Source: Reddybacter sp041277045 (lineage in GTDB: Bacteria > Pseudomonadota > Gammaproteobacteria > Pseudomonadales > Porticoccaceae). Taken from it: a stretch of DNA of 64,000 bases. The DNA lies in assembly GCA_041277045.1 (NCBI GenBank), contig JBGFSY010000002.1:496001-560000 (forward strand), written 5' to 3'. The notes under the pieces are model-generated. The model did not search any database. It saw nothing but the letters and a program-made list of their open reading frames with translations, and had not been told where the DNA came from. The position numbers and the translations under genes are program-made. Shown here one piece after another: positions 27,257-35,588 of this stretch. Every line of letters begins with the position of its first letter. Within the stretch, counting starts at the first letter, position 1.

Positions 27257-27452
27257 GTCGTTCTACCTTTGTTGCATTTTATTTAAGTGTAGAGCAGGGT
27301 TCGGGGGAGTGCTATGGGATATTGCTCTTGGTGCAGGGCAATACTTTAGAGTTGTAATCGAGGGTCAGTATTATTATGACGAGTTTCACTTGGTGCTTAT
27401 CATGGCATGCACTCCAGGAGTACGCTTGTATGGCAAAGTGAAAACTTGTTTG

Positions 27453-27488
27453 AGGCAAAATAGGGGTCAAAGGCAAAATAGGGGTCAA
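27453..27488 (+). repeat. 18-bp tandem duplication at the left edge of the RAYT element
   Basis: AGGCAAAATAGGGGTCAA occurs twice head to tail (27453-27470 and 27471-27488). The second copy merges into the left terminal repeat of the transposase unit, so the extra copy may be a trace of insertion or excision. Confidence 0.8.
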
Positions 27489-28489
27489 GTATTGAATTAA
27501 TATATTAATTGCGATAGCTTATTAAAATGCCAAGACCACAGAGAATAGAATACCCAGATGCCTATTATCATGTGATGAACCGAGGCCGTGGCCGTCAATC
27601 TATATTTCATAGCGAAGCGTATTACCAAGCATTTCTAGAGACGATAAAAGAAGCCAGTAGTCGTTTTGGTATGGAAGTGCATGCTTACTGCCTCATGGAG
27701 AATCACTACCACCTGTTAATTAAAACGCCGTTAGGTAATTTGTCTCGCTGTATGAGGCATGTGAACGGCGTATACACCCAGCGCTATAATCGGCTTAAAA
27801 ATACCGACGGCCCCTTGTTTCGTGGTCGTTTTAAAGCAGTATTGGTAGAGAGCGATGCCTATCTGTTGCAGTTGACTCGGTACATTCATCGGAACCCAAT
27901 GGACATGAAGTGCCCTTTGGTTGCAGAGCTGGTGACTTATCCATGGTCAAGCTACCCGGCTTATCTTAATAAAAGCCAACCCCCGCTGTGGCTGAATCGT
28001 GAGTTTAGTTACCAGCTTTTGGGAAAAAAGAATCGATACCAAGGCTATCGGAGCTTTGTAGAGCAGGGTGTTGATGAAGAAATATTGGCCTTTTATGGTA
28101 AAGGTAACCTAAAACCCGTGCTAGGCAGTGATCAATTTATTGAGAGCGTGCTGAATGAAATAGAGATAAACCGCCCGTATTTTAATCAATTGCAAGATCG
28201 ATTGCCGGCGATACCCACGATTGTGGCCGCAGTGGCGCAGCAGATGAAGGTGGAAGAGAAATGCATTTATACCTCAGCCCTAGGTAGAGGGTCTTCCAAC
28301 CCGTCAAGGTGGATGGCATTGTTTTTAAGTCGAGAAGTGGGCAGGCATCCTTTGAATGAAATTTGTCAGGCGTTTGGAATGACGCATATATCGGGTGTGG
28401 CTCAGGCTGTAAAAAGACTGAACATGGCGGTAGAAGATGATGAGAAACTAGGTAATATTAAAAATATATTAATTCATCACTTGACCCCT
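27480..28489 (+). mobile_element. Complete RAYT transposon-like unit with 27-bp terminal inverted repeats
   Basis: Left end 27480-27506 and right end 28463-28489 are inverted copies matching at 25 of 27 positions (core AGGGGTCAAGT, then GAATTAATATATT). They enclose a full transposase gene; the right repeat is also the coding end of that gene. The left repeat includes part of a 16-bp palindrome AATTAATATATTAATT (27495-27510), the kind of hairpin that Y1 transposases recognise. Confidence 0.75.
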
Positions 28490-28492
28490 TAG
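27527..28492 (+). CDS. REP-associated tyrosine transposase (Y1/TnpA-REP family)
   Basis: A 321-residue HUH-type single-strand DNA transposase. The start RIEYPDAYYHVMNRG is the family hallmark; ENHYHLLIKTP carries the HUH metal motif, and LQLTRYIHRNP holds the nucleophile tyrosine (RYIHRNP). A longer C-terminal region ends in a DnaA-like helix-turn-helix (REVGRHPLNEICQAFGMTHISGVAQAVKRL). No frameshift or missing motif is seen, so the enzyme could be active. Its last codons (HHLTP) and stop lie in the right terminal repeat. Confidence 0.9.
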   Translation: MPRPQRIEYPDAYYHVMNRGRGRQSIFHSEAYYQAFLETIKEASSRFGMEVHAYCLMENHYHLLIKTPLGNLSRCMRHVNGVYTQRYNRLKNTDGPLFRGRFKAVLVESDAYLLQLTRYIHRNPMDMKCPLVAELVTYPWSSYPAYLNKSQPPLWLNREFSYQLLGKKNRYQGYRSFVEQGVDEEILAFYGKGNLKPVLGSDQFIESVLNEIEINRPYFNQLQDRLPAIPTIVAAVAQQMKVEEKCIYTSALGRGSSNPSRWMALFLSREVGRHPLNEICQAFGMTHISGVAQAVKRLNMAVEDDEKLGNIKNILIHHLTP

Positions 28493-28621
28493 CTTTCATT
28501 AGGCTGTGTTAGCGCCGTTTGGCCAGGCTGAAATGTAATGATAGGTCGAGCAGATAGGTGTTCTCTGTTTATAAAGAAGGGGTGTCTCTTTGGCTCGTCC
28601 GTGTACTTAGCTATTAGTCAC

Positions 28622-28893
28622 CGTCAAATAGCAACTTACAGTTGGCCACGCACGGTGTTCACCGATAGTGCAGGGCTGTACAGGCTTTTCTTAGGTGTTG
28701 AAGGGTGCCGATCACACGACCAAAGCGCCTTCAAATTGTGTGCTCAGGGTAAGCCAGTTTTCGCCCGTAATATTTAAACGGGTGAGTAGGGGCGGCAGGT
28801 TTTTGTCGATAGCACCCCGCTTGTCATCGCGAAGGCTTCGCCCCGTCCAGTCGACCAACTCAAGATAGTCGCTGAGCCGATAACGTTATTAAT
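28622..28893 (-). pseudogene. Decayed second RAYT transposase, C-terminal remnant
   Basis: On the minus strand RYRLSDYLELVDWTGRSLRDD, then KRGAIDKNLPPLLTRLNITG and ENWLTLSTQFE is a standard C-terminal stretch of long REP-associated/IS200-like transposases. After a one-base slip it continues RRFGRVIGTLQHLRKACTAL and then meets a stop. The N-terminal catalytic domain is absent. It lies only about 130 bp beyond the intact RAYT, in the opposite direction and from a different subfamily. Confidence 0.75.
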
Positions 28894-29370
28894 CATGGCT
28901 GGCCTTATAAAGGGCGAAAGCTCGATTGCCAGCCCAGAGGCTAGTCGGGCATTGCGTTTGATAATCTCAACCAGGCGTTACCCGGAGGCAATCAACGCTA
29001 TTTCTTTCAAGGGATATTTCGTTTTGTAACGATCTTTTTTCTAATAAGTAAAGGTTACGAAGCTTTATTATTGCCTGGGAGGCTGCTGGCCATTTCATTT
29101 GGCGGGATTTGTTCGGAGACACCTGCAACAAGTACAGTATCTTGGTGTCCAATTATTTTACAAGCGAATTGCATTGAAATCTTGCGCCATTCGTATCGTG
29201 TTGAATTTATTAGGTTTTTACGGCATTCGGTTATATGGCGTGATACTTGCCACAATCTGTGGGTGTAGGGAAATAAAGGCTAGGAGTAAAGAGTAGTTGT
29301 AGATATAGCGTTTTCATCTTGTGTGCTTTGTACCATTATCAAGAAGCTTTCCCAGGCTGGAGATAACACC
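28894..29370. other. Gene-free spacer
   Basis: About 480 bp with only short overlapping open frames on both strands, none with a convincing start site or family resemblance. It probably includes more decayed mobile DNA; the only structure seen is AT-rich sequence with a T-run near 29035. Confidence 0.5.
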
Positions 29371-29730
29371 ATGTTGAAGAAATTACCTGAATTTGGCGAG
29401 TTGGTATTGCTTGCAAAGAACAATCCTGGCGCCCTGGAGGTCCTCAGAAAAGAATACAGCAAGGATATCATTGATAATGCCCCAGAAAATTTCAAACGTC
29501 GTTTGCGTGGTCTTCAATTTCAAATCAACATGGAAGTCAAAAAAAATCCTAACCCGATCGTATCTTGTAGAATAATATCTCAAATGATGCTCCAGTCCTT
29601 TGGTGAATTAAGTAATGTATTGGAAGATTTTGCTGGTAAGCGCGCTCTGCTTTATCAGCCTCAAAGAGAAAACAAAGCTGTAGCCGCCGAAACGACGTCT
29701 TCGGCAATAATTATTAGCTTCCCCACATGA
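29371..29730 (+). CDS. DUF3135 family protein
   Basis: A 119-residue cytoplasmic protein of the DUF3135 family: LPEFGELVLLAKNNPGALEVLRKE, then RRLRGLQFQINMEVKKNPNPIVSCRIISQMM. The start is ATG at 29371, preceded by GGAG; the ATG at 29323 is too far upstream of the conserved region. Function unknown. It precedes ffs-dnaX, and its C-terminal tail past residue 90 is variable. Confidence 0.8.
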   Translation: MLKKLPEFGELVLLAKNNPGALEVLRKEYSKDIIDNAPENFKRRLRGLQFQINMEVKKNPNPIVSCRIISQMMLQSFGELSNVLEDFAGKRALLYQPQRENKAVAAETTSSAIIISFPT

Positions 29731-29876
29731 TCAAGCGGTTCAAATCGGAATAATTAATTAATCGTATTGGGATGGTGGGCATTTACCATAATTTTATCTG
29801 ATTCGTCTCAGTGGTATTGAATCGGAACAATGCAGTTGCATTCAGGCATTGAAATCACCATAATCCGCCCCGCTAT

Positions 29877-29991
29877 GGTGGCCCTTGTCGGTCCCCCCGC
29901 AATGAACGTCTGTAAACTCCGCCAGGCCCGGAAGGGAGCAACGGTAGCAGATACTTTGTGTGCTGGGGTGTGGCTGATAAGGGTCGCCACC
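29877..29991 (+). ncRNA. ffs: Signal recognition particle 4.5S RNA
   Basis: A 115-nt RNA just upstream of dnaX, the usual place in this group. Its two ends pair (GGTGGCCCTT with AAGGGTCGCCACC). The universally conserved tip is present as CAGGCCCGGAAGGGAGCA with the GGAA tetraloop, followed by GCAG as the internal-loop partner. It binds Ffh to target nascent membrane proteins. A C-rich stretch and TTTT after the end stem (near 29996-30003) may serve as terminator. Confidence 0.95.
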
Positions 29992-30204
29992 CAATCCCCC
30001 TTTTCCTTCGCCCGTCACCTGGGCCGGCTGCTCAGCTCGTAGATTGAAAGCTATATCGAAACATGAGCCGAGAAAATTTTCGCCGGGCGCTTCGACAATT
30101 ATCTCTCTAGCGGCACCGATCTGCTTGAATAAGCTACCCGAATCTCCCCATCTCCGTATAATGCTCGCTTTCGATTTCCCGTAGTCTATCGAGGCAAATA
30201 AACC

Positions 30205-32232
30205 ATGAGCTATCAGGTGCTGGCCCGCAAGTGGCGTCCGCGTACCTTTGCCGAAATGGCGGGGCAGGAGCATGTGCTGCAGGCGCTGATTAACGCCCTC
30301 GACAATGACCGCCTGCACCATGCCTATTTGTTTACCGGTACTCGGGGTGTGGGTAAAACCACCATCGCCCGTATTCTCGCCAAGTGTTTGAACTGTGAAG
30401 AGGGCGTTAGCTCGACCCCCTGTGGCAAATGCAGCGCCTGTACCGAGATTGCCGATGGCCGCTTTATCGATTTGATTGAAGTGGATGCGGCCTCGCGCAC
30501 CAAGGTTGAAGACACCCGCGAGCTACTCGACAACGTGCAATACATGCCTTCCCACGGGCGCTTCAAGGTCTATTTGATCGATGAAGTGCACATGCTCTCG
30601 ACCCACAGTTTTAATGCCCTGTTAAAAACCCTGGAAGAGCCACCGGCCCACGTTAAGTTTTTGCTGGCGACGACGGATCCGCAAAAATTGCCAGTGACGA
30701 TTTTATCGCGCTGTCTGCAGTTCAATCTGAAAAATCTCAGTCCCGAGCGCATTGTTGAACATCTGAAGTTTGTGCTCGGTGAAGAGAAAGTGCCCTGTGA
30801 AGAGGCTGCACTTTGGGCCCTGGCCCGCGCTGCCGATGGCAGTATGCGTGACGCTCTGAGTTTGACCGACCAAGCCATTGCCCACGGTGGCGGTAAGCTC
30901 AGCGAGACCGAGCTGAGCACCATGCTCGGCAGTATAGATCGCAGCTGGATTATCGCCATTTGTCAGGCTCTCGCCGAGCGTGATAGCTCGCAAGTATTGG
31001 CGCAGGTGGCCTTGCTGGCAGAACATGCGCCGGATTTTGCTGCGGCCCTGAGTGAAATGCTCTCGGTGTGGCATCGCGTTGCCATCGCTCAAGTGGTGCC
31101 CGAGGCGGCGGACAATAGCCTGGGTGATCAGCAGATGATTACCACACTGGCGACGAGTCTCAGCCGCGAAGAAGTCCAGCTGTACTACCAGATTTGCCTG
31201 CTGGGTAAGCGGGATTTAGCTCTGGCCGCCGATCCGCGCAGCGGCTTTGAAATGGTGATGCTGCGTTTGCTGGCCTTTCAACCGGCGCCGGAAGTGGCAA
31301 TGAAGCCAGCGCCGAGCGCACAGGAGCAGGTAAGTCCTTCTCAACCAGTAATAAGTAGTGGAGCACCGGTGACGGACAGTCGTGCCGATACAGCCCCTGC
31401 TCAGGAGGTGGCTGAATCTGTAAAAAAGTCTGAAGCGCTGGATGTGGCGGCGCAAGTCTTGCCATCTGCTCCAGCGGTCGCGCCTGTTACTTATGTACAT
31501 GTGGCTGCTGAGCCGGTTTCACAGCCCGAACATCAAGCGGTTGTGCCAGCTTCCCGTGAACAATCCGCCTTGGAGCCAGTCGTTGAGTTGGTGCCGCAGA
31601 ATGAGGCGCCAACTATTCAGCGGCAGGCTATTGAAGTACCTCGCGAGCAAGGGCCGAACGAGAATCCAGCGCCACCGATTACTACGCCCATCATTGAAGC
31701 AGTGGCTGAGCCCGTAGCGGCACCACTTGCAGCACCTATTGTTACAGCCATAGCTCAGCAACAAACTGAGTCGAATCCAGTCGCGCCTGCAACTGTCGAC
31801 AATCGGCAGGCTGCCATGGCGCAAGTCGATGATTACCCTTTAAGCAGCCTCGATAATGATCGTTGGTTGGTGTTGTGCAATGCCTTGCCTATTTCGGGCT
31901 TGCTGGCCACGGTGGCGGCAAACTCTGTGCTAGAGGGAAATGACGGCCAGCGGCTGTTGTTCCGCCTGGAGAAAGGTCATGATGCGGTCTATGATCCGGC
32001 CTACCAGCAGCGTCTTGCCGATGCCCTCGGTGAGCATTTTCAGCTGCCACTAAGGGTTGAAATTGTCATTGGCCAGGTCACTGTTGAAACGCCCTATCTT
32101 TATCGTTTACGCAAGCGTGCCGAACGCCAGGCCATGGCCGTGCAAACCCTGCGTGACGACCCGGTGGTGAAAGCCCTGGAAGAGCGTTTTGGGGCGACGC
32201 TGAACGAAGCCAGCGTGGTGCCGATAGACTAA
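30205..32232 (+). CDS. dnaX: DNA polymerase III subunits gamma and tau
   Basis: A 675-residue clamp-loader ATPase. It has Walker A GTRGVGKTT (about 45-53), a four-cysteine zinc module (CLNCEEGVSSTPCGKCSAC), Walker B LIDEVH, and sensor SRCLQF. A long Pro/Ala/Glu-rich linker (about 370-535) precedes the tau-specific C-terminal domain that contacts polymerase and helicase. At 31422-31428 the slippery A AAA AAG lies in frame, with AGGAGG upstream and a hairpin downstream. A -1 slip would stop two codons later and give a 409-residue gamma form (see regulatory entry). It forms an operon with ybaB and recR. Confidence 0.97.
   Translation: MSYQVLARKWRPRTFAEMAGQEHVLQALINALDNDRLHHAYLFTGTRGVGKTTIARILAKCLNCEEGVSSTPCGKCSACTEIADGRFIDLIEVDAASRTKVEDTRELLDNVQYMPSHGRFKVYLIDEVHMLSTHSFNALLKTLEEPPAHVKFLLATTDPQKLPVTILSRCLQFNLKNLSPERIVEHLKFVLGEEKVPCEEAALWALARAADGSMRDALSLTDQAIAHGGGKLSETELSTMLGSIDRSWIIAICQALAERDSSQVLAQVALLAEHAPDFAAALSEMLSVWHRVAIAQVVPEAADNSLGDQQMITTLATSLSREEVQLYYQICLLGKRDLALAADPRSGFEMVMLRLLAFQPAPEVAMKPAPSAQEQVSPSQPVISSGAPVTDSRADTAPAQEVAESVKKSEALDVAAQVLPSAPAVAPVTYVHVAAEPVSQPEHQAVVPASREQSALEPVVELVPQNEAPTIQRQAIEVPREQGPNENPAPPITTPIIEAVAEPVAAPLAAPIVTAIAQQQTESNPVAPATVDNRQAAMAQVDDYPLSSLDNDRWLVLCNALPISGLLATVAANSVLEGNDGQRLLFRLEKGHDAVYDPAYQQRLADALGEHFQLPLRVEIVIGQVTVETPYLYRLRKRAERQAMAVQTLRDDPVVKALEERFGATLNEASVVPID
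31403..31476 (+). promoter_or_regulatory. Programmed -1 ribosomal frameshift signal in dnaX
   Basis: Three parts in the right order: Shine-Dalgarno-like AGGAGG (31403-31408), slippery A AAA AAG (31422-31428, read GTA AAA AAG in frame 0), and a stem CGCTGGA / TCCAGCG (31436-31442 with 31470-31476) seven bases later. In the -1 frame the next codons are GTC and TGA. The same heptamer and immediate stop are used in E. coli to make gamma. The spacing of the AGGAGG (13 nt) is slightly longer than in E. coli. Confidence 0.75.
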
Positions 32233-32334
32233 AGTTTGATTGACCAAAGTGTTGAGCAAAACACCCTATTAATTAAAACCTACTCACCGCAGCGGTACAG
32301 CAGTGAGTCGCATGAATGAAATGAGGAGTAAGCC

Positions 32335-32652
32335 ATGAAGCTGGACGATATGATGAAGCAGGCCCAGGAAATGCAGGGCAAAATGCAGAAGATGCAGGAA
32401 GAGGTGCAAAACATCGAAGTTAAAGGCGAGTCCGGTGCAGGCATGGTCGAGGTGGTAATGACTGGCCGTCACGATGTACGCAAGGTGACGATTGATCCAA
32501 GCTTGCTGACAGAAGATAAAGAAATTCTCGAAGACTTGTTAGCGGCTGCCGTTAACGATGCGGTGCGCAAAGTAGAGTCTAAAAACAGCGACATGATGGG
32601 TAACCTAACCGCCGGTATGGGCTTGCCCGCTGGCTTTAAAATGCCTTTTTAA
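32335..32652 (+). CDS. ybaB: YbaB/EbfC nucleoid-associated protein
   Basis: A 105-residue dimeric DNA-binding protein. It has the N-terminal coiled helix DDMMKQAQEMQGKMQKMQEE, the beta-sheet VMTGRHDVRKVTIDPSLL, and the C-terminal glycine/methionine-rich tail. A strong RBS (GAGGAG) sits before ATG. Lies between dnaX and recR as in most gammaproteobacteria. Confidence 0.95.
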   Translation: MKLDDMMKQAQEMQGKMQKMQEEVQNIEVKGESGAGMVEVVMTGRHDVRKVTIDPSLLTEDKEILEDLLAAAVNDAVRKVESKNSDMMGNLTAGMGLPAGFKMPF

Positions 32653-32705
32653 TGGGTGTTTTATTCGTTTTGTATTTGTTTGTTTTACCCAAGGGGCTCT
32701 GACTA

Positions 32706-33299
32706 ATGTTTGGCCCCGTCATAGACGAGCTGATTGATGCTCTGCGCTGCCTGCCCGGCGTTGGCCCGAAATCGGCCCAGCGCATGGCCCTGCACTTGCT
32801 CGACAAAGATCCCCGTGCCGCCGGTCGTTTATCAACGTCTATTCAGCAAGCCGTTGAAAAAGTAGGGCGTTGCCAGCTTTGCCGTATGTTAACGGAGGCG
32901 TCGATGTGTGAAATTTGCGCCAACCAGCGACGCCAGCCCGATTTGTTGTGTGTGCTGGAAACCCCCGCTGACCTGTTCGCCATCGAGCAGAGCGGCTCCT
33001 ATCGCGGGCGCTATTTTGTTTTGTTTGGCCATTTGTCACCGATTGATGGCGTCGGCCCAGAGGCGATTGGCATTGACCAGCTACTACAACGGCTGGCCGA
33101 TGAGGATATTAAAGAGCTGATTCTCGCCACCAATTTAACGGTGGAGGGGGAGGCGACGGCCCACTTCATTGGCACGCATGCTCAGGCTTTGGGCGTGGGT
33201 GTTTCGCGCATTGCCCATGGCGTGCCCCTGGGCGGCGAGCTAGAGTATGTTGATGGCGGCACTTTGAGCCATGCCTTTAGTAGTCGCACTTTAATTTAA
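32706..33299 (+). CDS. recR: Recombination mediator RecR
   Basis: A 197-residue ring-forming protein that acts with RecFO to load RecA at gaps. Visible are the helix-hairpin-helix LPGVGPKSAQRMALHLL, a C4 zinc finger (CQLC and CEIC with neighbouring residues), and the Toprim domain VLETPADLFAIEQSG to GHLSPIDGVGPE. Length is as expected (E. coli 201). Follows ybaB after 53 bp. Confidence 0.97.
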   Translation: MFGPVIDELIDALRCLPGVGPKSAQRMALHLLDKDPRAAGRLSTSIQQAVEKVGRCQLCRMLTEASMCEICANQRRQPDLLCVLETPADLFAIEQSGSYRGRYFVLFGHLSPIDGVGPEAIGIDQLLQRLADEDIKELILATNLTVEGEATAHFIGTHAQALGVGVSRIAHGVPLGGELEYVDGGTLSHAFSSRTLI

Positions 33300-33368
33300 G
33301 TATTTTCACTTGGCGTTTTTATAAACGCACACACAACCCCACCCGAAATTAACGTTGAGCAGGCTATT

Positions 33369-34535
33369 TTGAGCACCGAATATTCCCCACCCATTATGAT
33401 CACCGATAGTGCAGCGCTGGAAAAAGCCGCGCAGCGCTGGCAAGAAATTGACGTTATCGCGCTGGATACCGAGTTTATCCGCACCGATACCTTCTACCCG
33501 ATACTGGCCTTAATACAGCTCTGCGATGGTGAAACCACCTGGCTGCTTGATCCGCTAGCGCTGCCAGAACCGAAGGGCTTGATTGATTTGTTGGCTAACC
33601 CCAAGGTCACCAAAGTCTTGCACTCCTGTTCCGAAGACTTGGAAACCCTGGCTCACAGTCTTGGTCAGCTGCCCGATCCCTTATTCGATACCCAGACCGC
33701 AGCGGCCTATTGTGGGCTGGGTTTTTCCGTCGGTTATCGCGGTGTGGTGAAAGAGCTGGCTGGCGTCGAGCTGGATAAACACGAGACCCGTTCCGACTGG
33801 TTGCAGCGCCCCTTAAGTGCTTCACAGTTGAGCTATGCGGCAGAAGATGTGCATTACCTCTTGCCCGTTTATGAGTCGCTGGTTAAGCAGCTTGAGAGTC
33901 AACAGCGCTTAACTTGGGTTGAAGATGAAATGCTCACCAAGTTGGCGAATTCCCGCCGTGTCGTGCCGCCAGAAAATTATTACACCCGGGTGAAAGGCGC
34001 TTGGAAGCTTGATAGGCGAGGCCTGGCTATTTTAAAGGCCATGACTACCTGGCGCGAAGACGAGGCACGACAGGAGAATCGTCCCCGTGGCCGCATTATT
34101 GCCGATAAAGATTTACTGACTCTTTCATTCTTAAAGCCGCCGTTGAGCATGGGGCAGCTGAAAGGGGCGAATATACTTCACCCTCGGGAGTTGCGTTTAT
34201 ACAGTGAGAAAGTCTTGTCGGTCTTTGCCGACATTGACGGCAGTGATGTTAATGGCTTCCCGCCGCCCCTGCCCAAGGCCATCCCCCGCGAGCATGGCTC
34301 CATGTTGAAGTCCTGCCGCAAGGTAGTGGTTGCGACGGCTGAAAAGCTGGAACTGGCTCCCGAGGTGTTGGCGCGCAAAGTCGACCTCGAGTTTTTGGTG
34401 CGCTCCATCGCCTATGGCGAAGTACAATTGCCCGAAATACTGGCAAGCGGCTGGCGCTATGAGGCCGTGGGTGAAGCCCTGTTCAGCCACGCCAGTGAAC
34501 TACAGGCCGGTGTGACTGCCGGCAGCGACAAATAA
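33369..34535 (+). CDS. rnd: Ribonuclease D
   Basis: A 388-residue 3'-5' exoribonuclease for tRNA and stable RNA maturation. DEDD-family motifs are present: DTEFIRTDTFYP (Exo I), HSCSEDLETL (Exo II), and the YAAEDVHYLLPVY (Exo III), followed by an HRDC domain (about 208-290). The start is TTG at 33369 with AGCAGG nearby; an internal ATG at 33396 is the alternative. Followed 9 bp later by ycgL, a common pairing. Confidence 0.93.
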   Translation: MSTEYSPPIMITDSAALEKAAQRWQEIDVIALDTEFIRTDTFYPILALIQLCDGETTWLLDPLALPEPKGLIDLLANPKVTKVLHSCSEDLETLAHSLGQLPDPLFDTQTAAAYCGLGFSVGYRGVVKELAGVELDKHETRSDWLQRPLSASQLSYAAEDVHYLLPVYESLVKQLESQQRLTWVEDEMLTKLANSRRVVPPENYYTRVKGAWKLDRRGLAILKAMTTWREDEARQENRPRGRIIADKDLLTLSFLKPPLSMGQLKGANILHPRELRLYSEKVLSVFADIDGSDVNGFPPPLPKAIPREHGSMLKSCRKVVVATAEKLELAPEVLARKVDLEFLVRSIAYGEVQLPEILASGWRYEAVGEALFSHASELQAGVTAGSDK

Positions 34536-34544
34536 AGAGTTGAT

Positions 34545-34826
34545 ATGACTGTACTGTGTAAAATTTATAGAAGCGTGAACAAAAGCGACTGCTACCTTTA
34601 CGTGCCTTTTGAGAAGGATCTTGAGGCGGTGCCCGATGCCTTGCTTAAACACCTCGGCAAGCTCGAGTCGGCAATGACGCTAAAGTTAACGCCGGAGCGC
34701 AAGTTGGCTCAGGCCGACATTAAAGAGGTGCTGGCTCAGCTCGACGAGCAGGGCTACTACCTGCAAATGGCATCGACCACCGATGAATATATGCGCATCG
34801 TGCGGGCGCGCAACGAGAAGCTTTAA
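34545..34826 (+). CDS. ycgL: YcgL-domain protein
   Basis: A 93-residue protein with the YcgL fold: LCKIYRSVNKSDCYLYVPFEKDLEAVPDALL and the QGYYLQMAS strand. Function unknown. Its stop overlaps the next start (TAATG at 34824-34828), so it is translationally coupled to ycgN; the rnd-ycgL-ycgN order is conserved in many gammaproteobacteria. Confidence 0.92.
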   Translation: MTVLCKIYRSVNKSDCYLYVPFEKDLEAVPDALLKHLGKLESAMTLKLTPERKLAQADIKEVLAQLDEQGYYLQMASTTDEYMRIVRARNEKL

Positions 34827-35275
34827 TGGCCGAGCTAGCGCCGGATTTTTGGCAGAATCGCCCCCTCGAAGATCTCAACCCTCAGGAGTGGGAGGCGCTG
34901 TGTGATGGTTGTGGGCGCTGCTGTTTAGTCAAGCTGGAAGACTTTGATAGCGATGAAGTTTACTTCACCAGTCTCGCCTGCGAACTACTCGATACAGAAA
35001 GTTGCCGCTGTCAGGATTACAGCCAGCGCTTTAAAAAAGTGGAAGACTGCATACAGCTCAGTGCCGACAAGGTTGAAAATATTAACTGGCTGCCAGCGAC
35101 CTGTGCCTATCGTTTGCGTCACGAGGGTGAACCCTTGCCCGAGTGGCATCCGCTGGTGTCGGGTAATCCCGAGTCGGTGCGCGAGGCGGGTATTTCTGTC
35201 AGTGGCCGGGTGACCTCAGAAGCCCATGTTCATCCGGACAGCATTGAAGAGCATATTGTCTATTGGGTGGATTGA
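34826..35275 (+). CDS. ycgN: YcgN-family cysteine-cluster protein
   Basis: A 149-residue UPF0260 protein. A cysteine cluster (CDGCGRCC near 28-35, then CELLDTESCRCQDY and a later CAYR) suggests metal or Fe-S binding. The ending VSGRVTSEAHVHPDSIEEHIVYWVD is typical of the family. Coupled to ycgL by a one-base overlap. Function unknown. Confidence 0.92.
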   Translation: MAELAPDFWQNRPLEDLNPQEWEALCDGCGRCCLVKLEDFDSDEVYFTSLACELLDTESCRCQDYSQRFKKVEDCIQLSADKVENINWLPATCAYRLRHEGEPLPEWHPLVSGNPESVREAGISVSGRVTSEAHVHPDSIEEHIVYWVD

Positions 35276-35588
35276 TGTCGTTTGACTTGGGAAAATAGAT
35301 GCGAGGTATTGGGTTACTCGAGTGATTATGTGGTTTTGTAAGACCTGAGCCCGTTTTTCTATGGAGAGCTGGCGTCGGTTGATTTTGGCCTGAAAACCAC
35401 ACCGGAAATAAAACCTGCGATCCAAGATGTTGCCACAAACCGAAATTCCAAATGTGGTTTTTCCCCAATTTTCATGAAAATGGTGAGCTTCGCAGAACAA
35501 GAGTATATCAATGCCAGCCATATTCAATCTGCGCCACAATGGGGCAATGACGGTGTAAGATCAAATCTAGAAAAAAGCGTTGTCTTAG
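35276..35588. other. Gene-free interval
   Basis: 313 bp between two convergent genes. A frame on the plus strand stays open for about 85 codons (35342-35600) but has no start codon at its beginning, no ribosome site and no recognisable similarity. No terminator hairpin with a T-run was found. Confidence 0.5.

Noticed and set aside
27102..27500. 132-codon open frame crossing the pilin-assembly-like gene and the RAYT left end
   Set aside because: It overlaps an intact gene on the other strand and ends in the tandem repeat; no known family recognised.
28538..28777. 79-codon open frame
   Set aside because: It lies opposite the decayed RAYT remnant and shows no family resemblance or ribosome site.
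35199..35539. Open frames on the minus strand beyond ycgN
   Set aside because: No RBS, no similarity, and they overlap the end of ycgN.
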